In this document: positions 54,593 to 64,000 of the stretch, in pieces
How positions within the stretch are numbered: the first letter of the stretch is position 1
Layout of the letters: the number at the start of each line of letters is the position of its first letter
Source: BAIKAL-G1 sp943370385
Lineage (GTDB): Bacteria > Cyanobacteriota > Cyanobacteriia > PCC-6307 > Cyanobiaceae
Length of the DNA stretch: 64,000 bases
Reading direction: 5' to 3'
NCBI GenBank assembly: GCA_943370385.1
Contig: CALRQT020000007.1
Coordinates: 124,001-188,000, forward strand
Translations under genes and position numbers: made by a program
The notes under the pieces: generated by a model
The model's database searches: none
Seen by the model: the letters and a program-made list of their open reading frames with translations, nothing else
Told to the model about the DNA's origin: nothing

Positions 54593-55180
54593 CTAGTTGA
54601 CCAGCTTGGCTTCGATCGTGTCGAGATAGCGCTGCTCACACTCCTTGATGATTTTCACAGCCGACGGCACATCGAGGAAGCCATTCACCTTGCAGGTGCC
54701 GGGCTTTTTGAGATCCTTGTAGTGCTCCCAGTAGTACTGGGTTTCCGTTTTCCAGTGGGCACCCAGTTGCTCAAAGCTGGTGATGTGATCCATGCGCTTG
54801 TCATCGGCCAGCACGGCGATCACCTTGTCATCCACTTCACCGCCATCGTCAAAGGTCATGATGCCGATGATGCGGGCTTCCACTAGGGAACCGGGCACCA
54901 GGGGCTCGGTAACTCCAACGATTTCGATGTCGAGGGGGTCGCCGTCCTCATCCCAGGTGCGGGGAATGCAGCCGTAGGCGAAGGGATAGGCCAGGGAGGA
55001 ATAGCCGACCCGATCGAGCTTGAGGTGGCCGGTTTCGGTGATCAGCTCGTATTTGTTGATCGTGTTGGAGTTCAGCTCAACGATGGCGTTGAGGCGCAAC
55101 TCTCCCTCATCGGCGAAGGCCGGCAGCACGTGCAGCAGGTTGAGCATCGTGCGGCTGGGGGCGTGGTCGATGTTCGCCAT
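54593..55180 (-). CDS. ppa: Soluble inorganic pyrophosphatase (family I)
   Basis: About 195 residues from ATG 55180. It hydrolyses pyrophosphate to drive biosynthesis. The metal-binding motif is WDEDGDPLDIEIVGV; IVELNSNTINKYELI and YPFAYGCIPRTWD provide further active-site residues, and the C-terminal HITSFEQLGAHWK completes the fold. The N-terminus (DHAPSRTMLNLLHVLPAFAD) and the extended C-terminus are the cyanobacterial form. Confidence 0.95.
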   Translation of the reverse strand: MANIDHAPSRTMLNLLHVLPAFADEGELRLNAIVELNSNTINKYELITETGHLKLDRVGYSSLAYPFAYGCIPRTWDEDGDPLDIEIVGVTEPLVPGSLVEARIIGIMTFDDGGEVDDKVIAVLADDKRMDHITSFEQLGAHWKTETQYYWEHYKDLKKPGTCKVNGFLDVPSAVKIIKECEQRYLDTIEAKLVN

Positions 55181-55271
55181 GGCGGGCGGGGGCCTCAAAA
55201 GAGCTGGGCGGCATCCTACGGAGTGCCCCAGGGCCGCTCCCCCGGCGGGCCAGCCCCAAGCCCCCAATCCC

Positions 55272-55673
55272 TCAGCTCCAGTGCAGCTCCATCGCCACCG
55301 CCCCCTCCAGGCTTTCCTTCACCGGGCAGCCCTCCGCCGCCCGCTGCAGCACCGCTTTGGCCCGATCCTCCAGCCCTTCAGGCCACTGGATCCACACCTC
55401 CAGTTTGGCGATCTTGCGGCGGCCGCTGCTCGTCATCGTTTTCTCGACGCGGGCACTGCAGCCCCCTAGGGACCAACCATGGCGCTCGGCCATGATCCCC
55501 ATCACGGTCAGGAGGCAGCTGGCCAGGGCCGTGGCCACCAGATCGGTGGGGGAGAAGCGCTCGCCCTTGCCCTGGTTATCGAGGGGGGCATCCGTTTCCA
55601 GGCGCGAGTGGGAGGGGCCGTGTTCGGCCTGGCAGCGCAGGCCGCCGGAGTAGTCGCAAACGATCGACACCAT
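55272..55673 (-). CDS. OsmC-family peroxide-detoxification protein
   Basis: A 133-residue OsmC/Ohr-type protein. The resolving and peroxidatic cysteines are visible in ALASCLLTVMG and GCPVKESLEG, with the family block GERFSPTDLVATALASC. It is likely a thiol-dependent reductase of organic peroxides in the cytoplasm. It lies 91 nt upstream of ppa on the same strand. Confidence 0.9.
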   Translation of the reverse strand: MVSIVCDYSGGLRCQAEHGPSHSRLETDAPLDNQGKGERFSPTDLVATALASCLLTVMGIMAERHGWSLGGCSARVEKTMTSSGRRKIAKLEVWIQWPEGLEDRAKAVLQRAAEGCPVKESLEGAVAMELHWS

Positions 55674-55744
55674 GGCAATCGGGGCAAGCTGGACGGGGGA
55701 CCCCAGACTGGCAGGAGCGGTCGACTTGCCCGGCTAACGGCCTG

Positions 55745-55829
55745 CTCCCCTGGCTATCCAGCTGCCCTGGCTAACCAGCTCCCCTGGCTATCTGTCTTCC
55801 CTGGCTATCTGTCTTCCCTGGCTATCCAT
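55745..55829. repeat. 17-nt tandem repeat, 5 copies, intergenic
   Basis: Five head-to-tail copies of CTCCCCTGGCTATCCAG with few substitutions, ending 30 nt before the start of the DUF2721 gene. A degenerate sixth copy (CTGGCCTGACC) follows. Confidence 0.9.
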
Positions 55830-55859
55830 CTGGCCTGACCGTCCTCCTCTACTGGCCTT

Positions 55860-56402
55860 GTGCTGGCCAGCCTGCCCGTGCCAACCCTGTCCCTCCCCCA
55901 CTTGATCAGCGCCGAGACCCTGGGGGTTTTGATCAACCTCGCCGCAGCCATGGGGGCCCCCAACGCCCCGGAGCACGCCCCGGTGATTGGCCTGGCCAAG
56001 GCGATCCAGTTGTCGGTGGCACCGGTGTTCCTGGTCACAGGCATCTCCGGGCTGCTGGGGGTGCTCACCAACCGCCTGTCGCGGGTGATCGATCGGGCCC
56101 GCTCGCTCCAGGAACAGCAGCTGGACAGCCACCTGGCCCATGCCCGCCGCCTCGCCCAAGATCTGAAGATCCAGAAGCGACGGATGGGCCTGCTCAACCG
56201 GGCGATCCAGGCGGCCACGGTCACGGGTCTGCTGGTGGCGGCCGTGGTGGCGGTCACCTTCGTCAGCGCCATGGCGGCCCTGGACCTGGCCGCCATCGTC
56301 GTGCCCTTGTTTGTGATTGCGATGGGGAGCCTGATGGCCACCCTGCTGCTGTTGCTGAGGGAAACCCAGCTCGCGACGGGCCAGATCAACCGACGGTTCT
56401 AG
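55860..56402 (+). CDS. DUF2721-family membrane protein
   Basis: A 180-residue protein from GTG 55860. One helix (AIQLSVAPVFLVTGISGLLG) near residues 50-70 is followed by a conserved basic stretch (LTNRLSRVIDRARSLQ) and two more helices near the C-terminus (ATVTGLLVAAVVAVTF, LAAIVVPLFVIAMGSLMAT). This matches DUF2721, of unknown function. The 17-nt repeat array lies just upstream. Confidence 0.87.
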   Translation: MLASLPVPTLSLPHLISAETLGVLINLAAAMGAPNAPEHAPVIGLAKAIQLSVAPVFLVTGISGLLGVLTNRLSRVIDRARSLQEQQLDSHLAHARRLAQDLKIQKRRMGLLNRAIQAATVTGLLVAAVVAVTFVSAMAALDLAAIVVPLFVIAMGSLMATLLLLLRETQLATGQINRRF

Positions 56403-56403
56403 G

Positions 56404-56424
56404 CCGGCGGTTCTAGGCCGCCGG
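56404..56424. terminator. GC-rich hairpin between convergent genes
   Basis: CCGGCGG and CCGCCGG pair around TTCTAGG, two bases after the DUF2721 stop and before the convergent amidotransferase. No T-run. Confidence 0.45.
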
Positions 56425-56449
56425 ATCCCAATTCCAAGCTCCAGCGCCC

Positions 56450-57196
56450 TCAGCCCAGGGCGGTCTCCAATTGGGCCAAGAGGTTATGGATCAGGCGCCG
56501 GCCGCTGGTCGCGACCGCCTCGCCCCAGCGGTCGGCCCCGTCGCGGATCCGCTCGGCCCCGTCGGGCCCCAGGGCCCCGCGCACGTAGTCGGCGTCTTCG
56601 CTCAACCAGCCCTCGATTCCCGCAGCTTCCATCTCCACATGAAACTGCAGGCCCCAGGCGTGCTGGCCGATGCGGAAGGCCTGCTCGCGGCAATGGAGGC
56701 TGGAGGCGAGCAACACGGCCTCGGGCGGCAGCACGATGCGGTCGCCATGCCAGTGGAGCACGAGCTCACTGGACGCCAACCCCGCCAAGACGGGTTCGCT
56801 GGTTGCCGGGGCCGTGAAGGTCACCGCCCCCCAGCCCACCTCCCGCAGGGGCCGGGGCGGATCGCCCACCAACAGGGGCTCGGCGCCACCACCAGCCGCA
56901 GCAGCCAGCAGCTGGGCACCTAGGCAGATGCCCAACACGGGAGCCTTTTGGTCAAGGCGCTGGCGCAGAAGCTCGAGCTCGGCGGCGAGCCAGGGGTAGG
57001 CCGGATGGCCCAGATCGCCCACCCCCATCGGTCCGCCCATCACCACCAGGATCTGGCCGGGCACGTGGGCAGGCGGGAGGGCCGCGCCGCTGGAAAGGTC
57101 CACCTGGCGGATCGTGTGGCCCCGCTCAGCGGCACAGGTCGCGATCAGGCCGGGACCCTCGAGGGGCAGGTGCTGCAGCACCAGCAACTCAGCCAT
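56450..57196 (-). CDS. Class I glutamine amidotransferase-like protein
   Basis: A 248-residue GATase1-fold protein. The nucleophile elbow ICLGAQLLAA contains the catalytic Cys; FHVEMEAAG provides the catalytic His-x-Glu pair; GGPMGVGD forms the oxyanion loop. These stand-alone amidotransferases resemble GMP-synthase glutaminase domains or gamma-glutamyl hydrolases of small molecules. The partner or substrate is unknown. Confidence 0.9.
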   Translation of the reverse strand: MAELLVLQHLPLEGPGLIATCAAERGHTIRQVDLSSGAALPPAHVPGQILVVMGGPMGVGDLGHPAYPWLAAELELLRQRLDQKAPVLGICLGAQLLAAAAGGGAEPLLVGDPPRPLREVGWGAVTFTAPATSEPVLAGLASSELVLHWHGDRIVLPPEAVLLASSLHCREQAFRIGQHAWGLQFHVEMEAAGIEGWLSEDADYVRGALGPDGAERIRDGADRWGEAVATSGRRLIHNLLAQLETALG

Positions 57197-57239
57197 GGCA
57201 GGACGGGATCAGCGGGCCACCCAGCCTGGAGCAGGGCCC

Positions 57240-57494
57240 CTATTTCTTGCGGCAGTAACCGCCACCCACATTCATCCAGCCCTCCAGGCAGGCCTTGCCC
57301 CGGGTCGGCGCCACCGTGTAGGTCATCAACCCCAAGGTGGAGCACTTGCCGTTGAAGGTGTCCACATAGCCCATGGGACACACCACCTGGAGCTTGGGCA
57401 CGACCCGCTGGGCCTGGGCCTGGGGAACCAGGGCCCCGGCCGCAACGCTGCTGGCCAGCAGGAGGGCCCAACGGGACAAGGATCGGCGGCCCAT
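57240..57494 (-). CDS. Small secreted cysteine-containing protein, unknown
   Basis: An 84-residue protein from ATG 57494. The signal peptide is clear (MGRRSLSRWALLLASS, with cleavage after PQAQA). The mature ~55 residues contain four cysteines in two likely disulphides: CPMGYVDTFNGKCS and ACLEGWMNVGGGYC, each followed by polar residues. I do not recognise a family. It lies 43 nt upstream of the amidotransferase on the same strand. Confidence 0.6.
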   Translation of the reverse strand: MGRRSLSRWALLLASSVAAGALVPQAQAQRVVPKLQVVCPMGYVDTFNGKCSTLGLMTYTVAPTRGKACLEGWMNVGGGYCRKK

Positions 57495-57695
57495 GGTGAC
57501 GCGGAACTCTGGTGCAGGTTGAGTCTGGCCCGATGGGGGGATTCGGCAAGGGAGGGGATGGACCCAGCACCCCGGGGGCCCCTCAGCCGCTGCCCCTGAA
57601 GCCGAGGCCCCCAGGGCCCCTGCGCCCGCCGCCGCAAGCGATCCTTTGCGCGAATCCCGCCAGGCAAGATGGCTCCACCCCGCGTCCCTGGTGCC

Positions 57696-58127
57696 ATGGC
57701 GCAATGGCGCCCCGAATCTGCAGCGCCCGAGGCCGGATTCCAGCAGCTCGCCGAGGAACTGGCGGGCCTGCGCCAGGAGCTGGCTGGCCTGCGAACCACG
57801 CTGGCTGAGCTGGTGGCGGCCCTGACGGCAGCTGGCCCGCCAGCAACGGCCCAGCCCCCGGGTGCTGGAGATCCCCTGGCGCTCCAGTCCTCCGCTGCAG
57901 CTGGAGCCGCAACCGGGCCTGAAACGGAGCCGGTCCCCGGCGAGGTGCGGCCCATGGGCGCCAGTCCCAGCGCCCTCCTGGCCCGCCGTAACGCCGAACG
58001 GCTGGCGGGGGAGGTGCAGCGCCGCGCCGCCCTGGCCAGCGATCCAGCCGACGACACCGAACTAGACCTGCTGATCGATCGTCTCCATGAGTTGGCCCTC
58101 ACCAAGGGCTCGGGGCCCGCGGGCTAG
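57696..58127 (+). CDS. Coiled-coil hypothetical protein
   Basis: About 143 residues from ATG 57696. An N-terminal heptad-repeat helix (LAEELAGLRQELAGLRTTLA) suggests a coiled coil; a Pro/Ala linker and a conserved-looking C-terminal helical region follow (LLARRNAERLAGEVQRRAAL, TELDLLIDRLHELAL). No family recognised. It precedes the dehydratase gene by 59 nt. Confidence 0.6.
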   Translation: MAQWRPESAAPEAGFQQLAEELAGLRQELAGLRTTLAELVAALTAAGPPATAQPPGAGDPLALQSSAAAGAATGPETEPVPGEVRPMGASPSALLARRNAERLAGEVQRRAALASDPADDTELDLLIDRLHELALTKGSGPAG

Positions 58128-58186
58128 CCCGCCGCTGCTGGGCGACCAGCGGTCTTTGCTGGAATAGCCCCAATCGCCATCGCCCC

Positions 58187-58495
58187 ATGGCCAGCCTGCT
58201 CAGCGCCGAATCGGTGGCCGGATTGGCGCAAAGCGTTCCCGGCTGGCAACTGCAAGCAGGCCGGCTGCATCGGAACCTGGTGTTTGGCGATTTTGTCGCC
58301 GCCTTCGGCTTCATGGCCCAGGTGGCCCTAGTGGCCGAAGCCCTGGGCCATCACCCCGATTGGAGCAACAGCTGGAACCGGGTGGTGATCGACCTAACCA
58401 CCCACGATCTCGGTGGCCTCAGCAACCTGGACCTGGAGCTGGCCCAACGCATTAACCAACTCCTGGACACCAGCCCCAACCAGGCCCGGCCTTGA
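58187..58495 (+). CDS. Pterin-4a-carbinolamine dehydratase
   Basis: A 102-residue PCD/DCoH protein. The signature HHPDWSNSWNRVVIDLTTHD, with its paired His and the TTHD block, recycles tetrahydrobiopterin-type cofactors after hydroxylation or, in bacteria, assists pterin metabolism. N-terminal WQLQAGRLHRNLVFGDF and C-terminal GGLSNLDLELAQRINQLL match the family. Starts at ATG 58187. Confidence 0.93.
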   Translation: MASLLSAESVAGLAQSVPGWQLQAGRLHRNLVFGDFVAAFGFMAQVALVAEALGHHPDWSNSWNRVVIDLTTHDLGGLSNLDLELAQRINQLLDTSPNQARP

Positions 58496-58651
58496 CCCAG
58501 CCCTGGGCTAGCGGGCCCGCTCAGGCAGAATCGGCGCCGCGCCCCGAGTGAGTCGGCGTGGATCCAGGGACAGATGGGCCGAATCCCCCAGCCAATGGCT
58601 GACCCAGGCCCCGTTTGATCGATCCCTTCTGTTCATTGCGTTGCCCTGACC

Positions 58652-59875
58652 ATGCCGCCCCTAAAAACAGCCCTGATCACCGGCATCACGGGCCAGGACG
58701 GCAGCTACCTGGCGGAGCTGCTGCTGGAGAAGGGCTATGCGGTGCATGGCATCAAACGCCGGGCCAGCAGCTTCAACACGGCCCGGATCGACCACCTCTA
58801 CCAAGATCCCCACGAACTCGATCCCCGGCTGGTGCTGCACTACGGCGATTTAACCGATAGCACCAACTTGATCCGCATCATCCAGCAGGTGCAGCCCGAT
58901 GAGATTTACAACCTGGGCGCCCAGAGCCATGTGGCTGTGAGTTTTGAAGCGCCCGAATACACCGCCAATTCTGACGCCCTAGGCACCCTGCGCATCTTGG
59001 AAGCGGTGCGGATGCTGGGCCTGAGCGAGAAAACCCGCATCTACCAAGCCAGCACCAGTGAACTTTACGGGCTAGTTCAGGAAATTCCCCAGAAGGAAAC
59101 CACCCCCTTCTATCCGCGCAGTCCCTACGGGGTGGCCAAGCTTTATGCCTACTGGATCACGGTGAATTACCGCGAGGCCTATGGCATGTATGCCTGCAAC
59201 GGCATTCTTTTCAACCATGAAAGCCCGCGCCGCGGTGAAACCTTTGTCACCCGCAAGATCACCCGAGGATTAGCGCGCATCGATGCCGGCCTTGATCAAT
59301 GCCTGTACATGGGTAACCTCGATTCCCTGCGGGATTGGGGTCACGCCCGCGACTATGTGGAGATGCAGTGGCGGATGCTGCAACAGGAGAGTCCCCAGGA
59401 TTTCGTGATCGCCACGGGCCGCCAGGAGAGCGTGCGGCGCTTCATTGAGCTGGCGGCCCAGGAATTGGGCTGGGGCGGCAGCGATGGGGCGAGCCCAGGG
59501 TCCGCGGATGGCGCGGCCAGCCCAGGGTCCACGAATGGAAGGGCGATCCTCTGGAGCGGCGAGGGCCTGGAGGAAACGGGCCGCCGCGCCGACACGGGCG
59601 CCGTGGTGGTGCGTATCGATCCGCGCTACTTCCGTCCCGCCGAAGTGGAAACCCTGCTGGGCGATCCCACCCGGGCCAAGGAGGCCCTGGGCTGGACCCC
59701 CACCACCACCTTGGAAGAGCTGGTGGCGGAGATGGTGAGCTGCGACAAGGAGGAAGCCGCCAAGGAAGCCCTGCTGCGCCGCAAGGGCTTCAACGTAGTG
59801 GGGTCGATGGAAAATCCGCCCACCAACCCGGCGGCGGTGGCCGCCGCCGGTGAACGCAACGGGGGCCAGGCCTGA
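58652..59875 (+). CDS. gmd: GDP-mannose 4,6-dehydratase
   Basis: A 407-residue short-chain dehydrogenase converting GDP-mannose to GDP-4-keto-6-deoxymannose, first step to GDP-L-fucose. TGITGQDGSYLAELLLEKGY binds NADP; STSELYGLVQE holds the catalytic Ser/Thr region and FYPRSPYGVAKLYAYW the YxxxK Tyr and Lys. A loop insert near residue 280-300 is built of a 27-nt repeat. It ends TGATG, overlapping the fcl start by one base. Confidence 0.96.
   Translation: MPPLKTALITGITGQDGSYLAELLLEKGYAVHGIKRRASSFNTARIDHLYQDPHELDPRLVLHYGDLTDSTNLIRIIQQVQPDEIYNLGAQSHVAVSFEAPEYTANSDALGTLRILEAVRMLGLSEKTRIYQASTSELYGLVQEIPQKETTPFYPRSPYGVAKLYAYWITVNYREAYGMYACNGILFNHESPRRGETFVTRKITRGLARIDAGLDQCLYMGNLDSLRDWGHARDYVEMQWRMLQQESPQDFVIATGRQESVRRFIELAAQELGWGGSDGASPGSADGAASPGSTNGRAILWSGEGLEETGRRADTGAVVVRIDPRYFRPAEVETLLGDPTRAKEALGWTPTTTLEELVAEMVSCDKEEAAKEALLRRKGFNVVGSMENPPTNPAAVAAAGERNGGQA
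59486..59539. repeat. 27-nt tandem repeat inside gmd, 2 copies
   Basis: Two 27-nt units sharing AGCCCAGGGTCC and a following CGNATGG encode ASPGSADGA and ASPGSTNGR in a surface loop. Confidence 0.8.
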
Positions 59876-60861
59876 TGGGGCCGAACCAGCCGGACCTGTT
59901 GATCCATCCGGGCGACCGCATCTTTGTGGCCGGCCACCGGGGCATGGCGGGCAGCGCCATCGTCCGGGCCCTGGGGGCGGGCGGCTACGCCAACCTGCTG
60001 ACGGCCGAGCGCAGCGACCTTGATCTGCTCGATCCGGTGGCGGTCAACGCCTGGTTTGGGGCCCACCGGCCCGATGTGGTGGTGCTGGCGGCAGCCAAGG
60101 TGGGCGGCATCCTGGCCAACAGCACCTACCCAGCCGACTTTCTGCTGGAGAACCTCAAAATCCAGAACCATGTGATTGAGGGGGCCTGGCGCCATGGGAC
60201 CCGGCGGTTGCTGTTTCTTGGCAGCAGCTGCATCTATCCCAAATTTGCCGACCAACCGATCCGCGAAGAGGCCCTACTCACCGGTGCCCTGGAGCCCACC
60301 AACGAGTGGTATGCGATCGCCAAGATCGCCGGCATCGAACTCTGCCGGGCCCTGCGCCAGCAGGTGGGCTTCGATGCGATCAGCCTGATGCCCACCAATC
60401 TCTATGGCCCGGGCGATAACTACCACCCCACCAACAGCCATGTGCTGCCGGCCCTGATCCGCCGCTTCCATGGAGCCCAGGTGGCCGGCGAGCCGAGCGT
60501 CACCTGCTGGGGCACGGGCACGCCCTTACGCGAATTCCTCCATGTGGACGACCTGGGCGAAGCCTGTGTGTTCGCCCTTGAGCGCTGGCAGCCGGCCGCG
60601 GGTGAGCTCCAGCACCTCAATGTGGGCACGGGCCTGGATCTCTCGATCAAGCAGCTGGCCGAATCGGTGGCCGAGGCCACGGGCTACCGGGGCGAAATTC
60701 TCTGGGACACCACCAAACCCGATGGCACGCCCAAAAAGCAGCTGGACGTGGGCCGCCTGGCGGCCCTGGGCTGGCGGGCCCGCATTCCCCTGGCCCAGGG
60801 GTTAGCCAGCACGGTGGACCTATTCCGCCAGCAGTTGGCTACCGGCGAACTAAGGCTCTAG
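59875..60861 (+). CDS. fcl: GDP-L-fucose synthase
   Basis: A 328-residue epimerase/reductase that finishes GDP-L-fucose from the Gmd product. FVAGHRGMAGSAIVRAL binds NADP; LGSSCIYPKFADQPI carries the catalytic Ser/Cys region and EWYAIAKIAG the Tyr and Lys. C-terminal WGTGTPLREFLHVDDLGEA matches WcaG/Fcl. Overlaps the gmd stop by one base, so it is tightly coupled. Confidence 0.96.
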   Translation: MGPNQPDLLIHPGDRIFVAGHRGMAGSAIVRALGAGGYANLLTAERSDLDLLDPVAVNAWFGAHRPDVVVLAAAKVGGILANSTYPADFLLENLKIQNHVIEGAWRHGTRRLLFLGSSCIYPKFADQPIREEALLTGALEPTNEWYAIAKIAGIELCRALRQQVGFDAISLMPTNLYGPGDNYHPTNSHVLPALIRRFHGAQVAGEPSVTCWGTGTPLREFLHVDDLGEACVFALERWQPAAGELQHLNVGTGLDLSIKQLAESVAEATGYRGEILWDTTKPDGTPKKQLDVGRLAALGWRARIPLAQGLASTVDLFRQQLATGELRL

Positions 60862-60915
60862 CCAAACCCCGACAAGCCAGCCCAGCCCTCCATCCTTCCC
60901 CGTCGCCCCTGTTCC

Positions 60916-61850
<935 letters not shown>

Positions 61851-61854
<4 letters not shown>

Positions 61855-63299
61855 GCAGCACCCCTGCCGGTCCCACCCCGCCCCAAGGGGCTCCGATTCG
61901 CTCCATTTGCTGCCTGGGGGCGGGCTATGTGGGCGGTCCCACCATGGCGGTCATCGCCGACCATTGCCCAGCCATCACCGTGACGGTGGTGGATCTCAAC
62001 GAAGCCCGCATCGCCGCCTGGAACGACCCGGACCTGGGCCGCCTGCCCGTCTATGAACCGGGCCTGGATGCGGTGGTGGGCCGTTGCCGGGGCCGCAACC
62101 TCCACTTCACCACCGCGGTGGAGGCGGCGATCGCCAGCGCCGACATGGTGTTCCTTTCGGTCAACACCCCCACCAAAACCCGCGGCATTGGGGCCGGCCA
62201 GGCCAGTGACCTGCGTTGGATCGAGGCCTCGGCCCGCCAGGTGGCCGCCTGCGCCCAGGGCCACACGATCGTGGTTGAAAAAAGTACCTTGCCGGTGCGC
62301 ACGGCCGAAACCGTTAAGGCAATCCTGACGGCTGCCCAGGGGGCCGGAGGCCAGAAAACTTTTTCGGTGCTCTCCAACCCGGAATTCCTGGCCGAAGGCA
62401 CGGCGATCAGCGATCTGGAGAAGCCCGATCGGGTCTTAATCGGTGGCGAGGAGCCGGAGGCCATCGACGCCCTAGCCGCGATCTACGGCCATTGGGTGCC
62501 GGCGGAGCGCATCCTGCGCACCAATCTTTGGAGCAGTGAACTCTCCAAACTCACCGCCAATGCCTTTCTGGCCCAGCGCATCAGCTCGATCAATGCGATC
62601 GGTGCCCTCTGCGAAGCCACCGGCGCCGATGTGCGCGAAGTCGCCAAAGCGATTGGTAGCGATAGCCGCATCGGCTCAAAGTTTCTCTCCGCGGGCCCGG
62701 GCTTTGGCGGTAGTTGCTTCCAAAAAGACATCCTCAACCTGGTCTATCTCTGCGGCCACTACGGCCTGCAGGAGGTGGCCAACTACTGGCAGCAGGTGGT
62801 CGAGCTCAACAGTTGGCAGCAACACCGCATTGCCAACTTGGTGGTGCGCTCCCTGTTTGGCACGGTTACGGGAAAACGGTTGGCGGTGCTGGGCTTTGCC
62901 TTCAAGGGCGACACCAACGACACGCGCGAATCGCCGGCGATCCGCATCTGTCTGGACCTGATCGAGGAGGGGGCCCACCTGGCGATCTATGACCCCAAGG
63001 TCTCCAGCACCCAGATCACTGCCGACCTGGGCCAGGCCGAAGCGGGCCAGGACCAGGGACCGACCCAGCCAGGCCAGGGCGAGGGCCGCTGGCAGCTAGC
63101 CCCATCCGCCCGCGAGGCCGCCAGCGGCGCCGATGCTGTGCTGATCCTCACCGAATGGAGCGAGTTCCGCCAGCTCGACTGGGCGGCCCTGGCCGCGTCC
63201 ATGCGCCAGCCGGCCTGGCTCTTTGATGGCCGAGCCATCGCCGATACTGCGGTGGCTCGGGCTGCCGGCCTGAATGTCTGGACCGTGGGAGAGGGCTGA
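61851..63299 (+). CDS. UDP-glucose 6-dehydrogenase (animal/plant-like form)
   Basis: A 482-residue dehydrogenase oxidising UDP-glucose to UDP-glucuronate. ICCLGAGYVGGPTMAVIADH binds NAD; VNTPTKTRGIG and GFGGSCFQKDILNLVYLC, with the catalytic Cys near residue 289, resemble eukaryotic UGDH rather than the short bacterial Ugd. An acidic/Gln-rich loop (AEAGQDQGPTQPGQGEG) interrupts the C-terminal domain. It is coupled to the decarboxylase gene, so the pair channels UDP-glucose to UDP-xylose. Confidence 0.95.
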
Positions 63300-63303
63300 G
63301 GCG

Positions 63304-64000
63304 ATGCAGGTTCTTGTGACAGGTGGGGCCGGCTATATCGGCAGCCACGCGGTGCGGGCCCTGCAGCGGGCCGGCCACCAGCCGGTGATCCTCGACAACC
63401 TCGTGTATGGCCACCGGGACATCGCGGACACCTTGGGGGTGCCCCTGGTGGAGGGCCAGGTGGGCGACCGGGCCCTCCTCGATTCCCTGCTCTCGGGCCA
63501 GCATCCGGCCCTGGCCGGCACGGCGGCGGCCGGACAACCGATCGGCGCGGTGATGCACTTTGCGGCCTACGCCTACGTGGGCGAATCGGTGGCCGATCCC
63601 GCTAAGTATTACCGCAACAATCTGGCCGACACCTTGGTGTTGCTCGAGGCCCTGATTGACCCGCGCCACCATCGCCCCCGCAGTAGTCAGGTGGGAGGAA
63701 CCAACGGCACCCCGGCCAGCGGGCCGATGCCGATCGTGTTTTCGAGCACCTGCGCCACCTACGGCGTGCCCCAGCAGATTCCGATCACCGAAGACCATCC
63801 CCAGGCGCCGATCAATCCCTACGGCCGCAGTAAGTCCATGGTGGAGCAACTACTCCGCGATTTTGGTGCCGCCTACGGGCTGCCCAGCGTGATCTTCCGC
63901 TATTTCAATGCCGCCGGCGCCGATCCCGATGGCGATTTGGGCGAAGACCACAACCCGGAAACCCACCTGATCCCGTTGGTGCTTGATGTGATGGCGGGCC
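63304..64000 (+). CDS. galE: UDP-glucose 4-epimerase (partial, C-terminus off window)
   Basis: About 232 residues before the sequence ends. MQVLVTGGAGYIGSHAVRAL binds NAD; FSSTCATYGVP contains the catalytic Thr/Ser region, and INPYGRSKSMVEQ the YxxxK pair. It interconverts UDP-glucose and UDP-galactose. Starts 4 nt after the dehydrogenase stop, so it belongs to the same operon. A loop with GGTNGTPASGP is inserted before the catalytic Ser. Confidence 0.93.
   Translation, partial: MQVLVTGGAGYIGSHAVRALQRAGHQPVILDNLVYGHRDIADTLGVPLVEGQVGDRALLDSLLSGQHPALAGTAAAGQPIGAVMHFAAYAYVGESVADPAKYYRNNLADTLVLLEALIDPRHHRPRSSQVGGTNGTPASGPMPIVFSSTCATYGVPQQIPITEDHPQAPINPYGRSKSMVEQLLRDFGAAYGLPSVIFRYFNAAGADPDGDLGEDHNPETHLIPLVLDVMAG

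Noticed and set aside
55745..55829. CRISPR array
   Set aside because: Units are directly adjacent with no spacers and are only 17 nt long.

Overview
The window is a gene-dense, GC-rich stretch of a cyanobacterial chromosome. Its gene content points to a picocyanobacterium of the Cyanobium/Synechococcus type: ferrochelatase with a C-terminal chlorophyll a/b-binding (CAB) segment, psb27 between proS and purA, a Tab2-like factor, a Tic22-like protein, a cyAbrB regulator, a long-tailed principal sigma factor, and many families found mainly in cyanobacteria (DUF1824, DUF2721, DUF2854, DUF3153). I did not compute GC content or place the organism at species level. I see no phage, IS element, CRISPR array, rRNA or tRNA.

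Layout. 1-4.3 kb: partial creatininase-family gene, an S1-domain protein translationally coupled to tab2, pgeF, and an AbrB regulator. 4.2-14 kb: FAD oxidoreductase, a solute-binding-like protein coupled to ppsA, Tic22, an SNase-like exported protein, and acetolactate synthase with an extra zinc ribbon. 14-21 kb: M23 peptidase, hemH, a lone tyrosine recombinase, cobO, pyrH, frr, and a geranylgeranyl-reductase-family protein. 21-27 kb (minus strand): CPBP protease, an FtsL-like protein, ftsI, EF-hand transaldolase, and a cyclic-nucleotide-binding protein. 27-35 kb: double histidine phosphatase, degenerate dihydroorotase, lepB, an unknown membrane protein, an Spx/ArsC-like protein with ferredoxin, a methyltransferase, and two poorly known proteins. 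35-45 kb: proS, psb27, purA, a PfkB kinase, cobK, ssb, DUF2854, argB, DUF3153. 45-58.5 kb: priA, the principal sigma factor, GT2-GtrA, DUF1824, hemC, a ClC transporter, ppa, OsmC, DUF2721, a glutamine amidotransferase, small unknowns, and pterin-4a-carbinolamine dehydratase. 58.6-64 kb: a nucleotide-sugar operon (gmd, fcl, UDP-glucuronate decarboxylase, UDP-glucose dehydrogenase, galE) that runs off the right end and would supply GDP-fucose, UDP-glucuronate, UDP-xylose and UDP-galactose for surface polysaccharide.

Two themes stand out. First, at least eleven short tandem repeats (units of 14-27 nt, two to six copies) are scattered through the window. Inside confidently assigned genes the unit is always a multiple of three (15, 21 or 27 nt) and sits in a linker or terminus. 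In spacers it is usually not (14, 16 or 17 nt). This suggests ongoing local duplication filtered by selection on reading frame. Second, several conserved genes have unassigned roles that their neighbours illuminate: a bitopic coiled-coil protein directly upstream of ftsI (candidate FtsL), and a solitary tyrosine recombinase between hemH and cobO with no mobile-element context.
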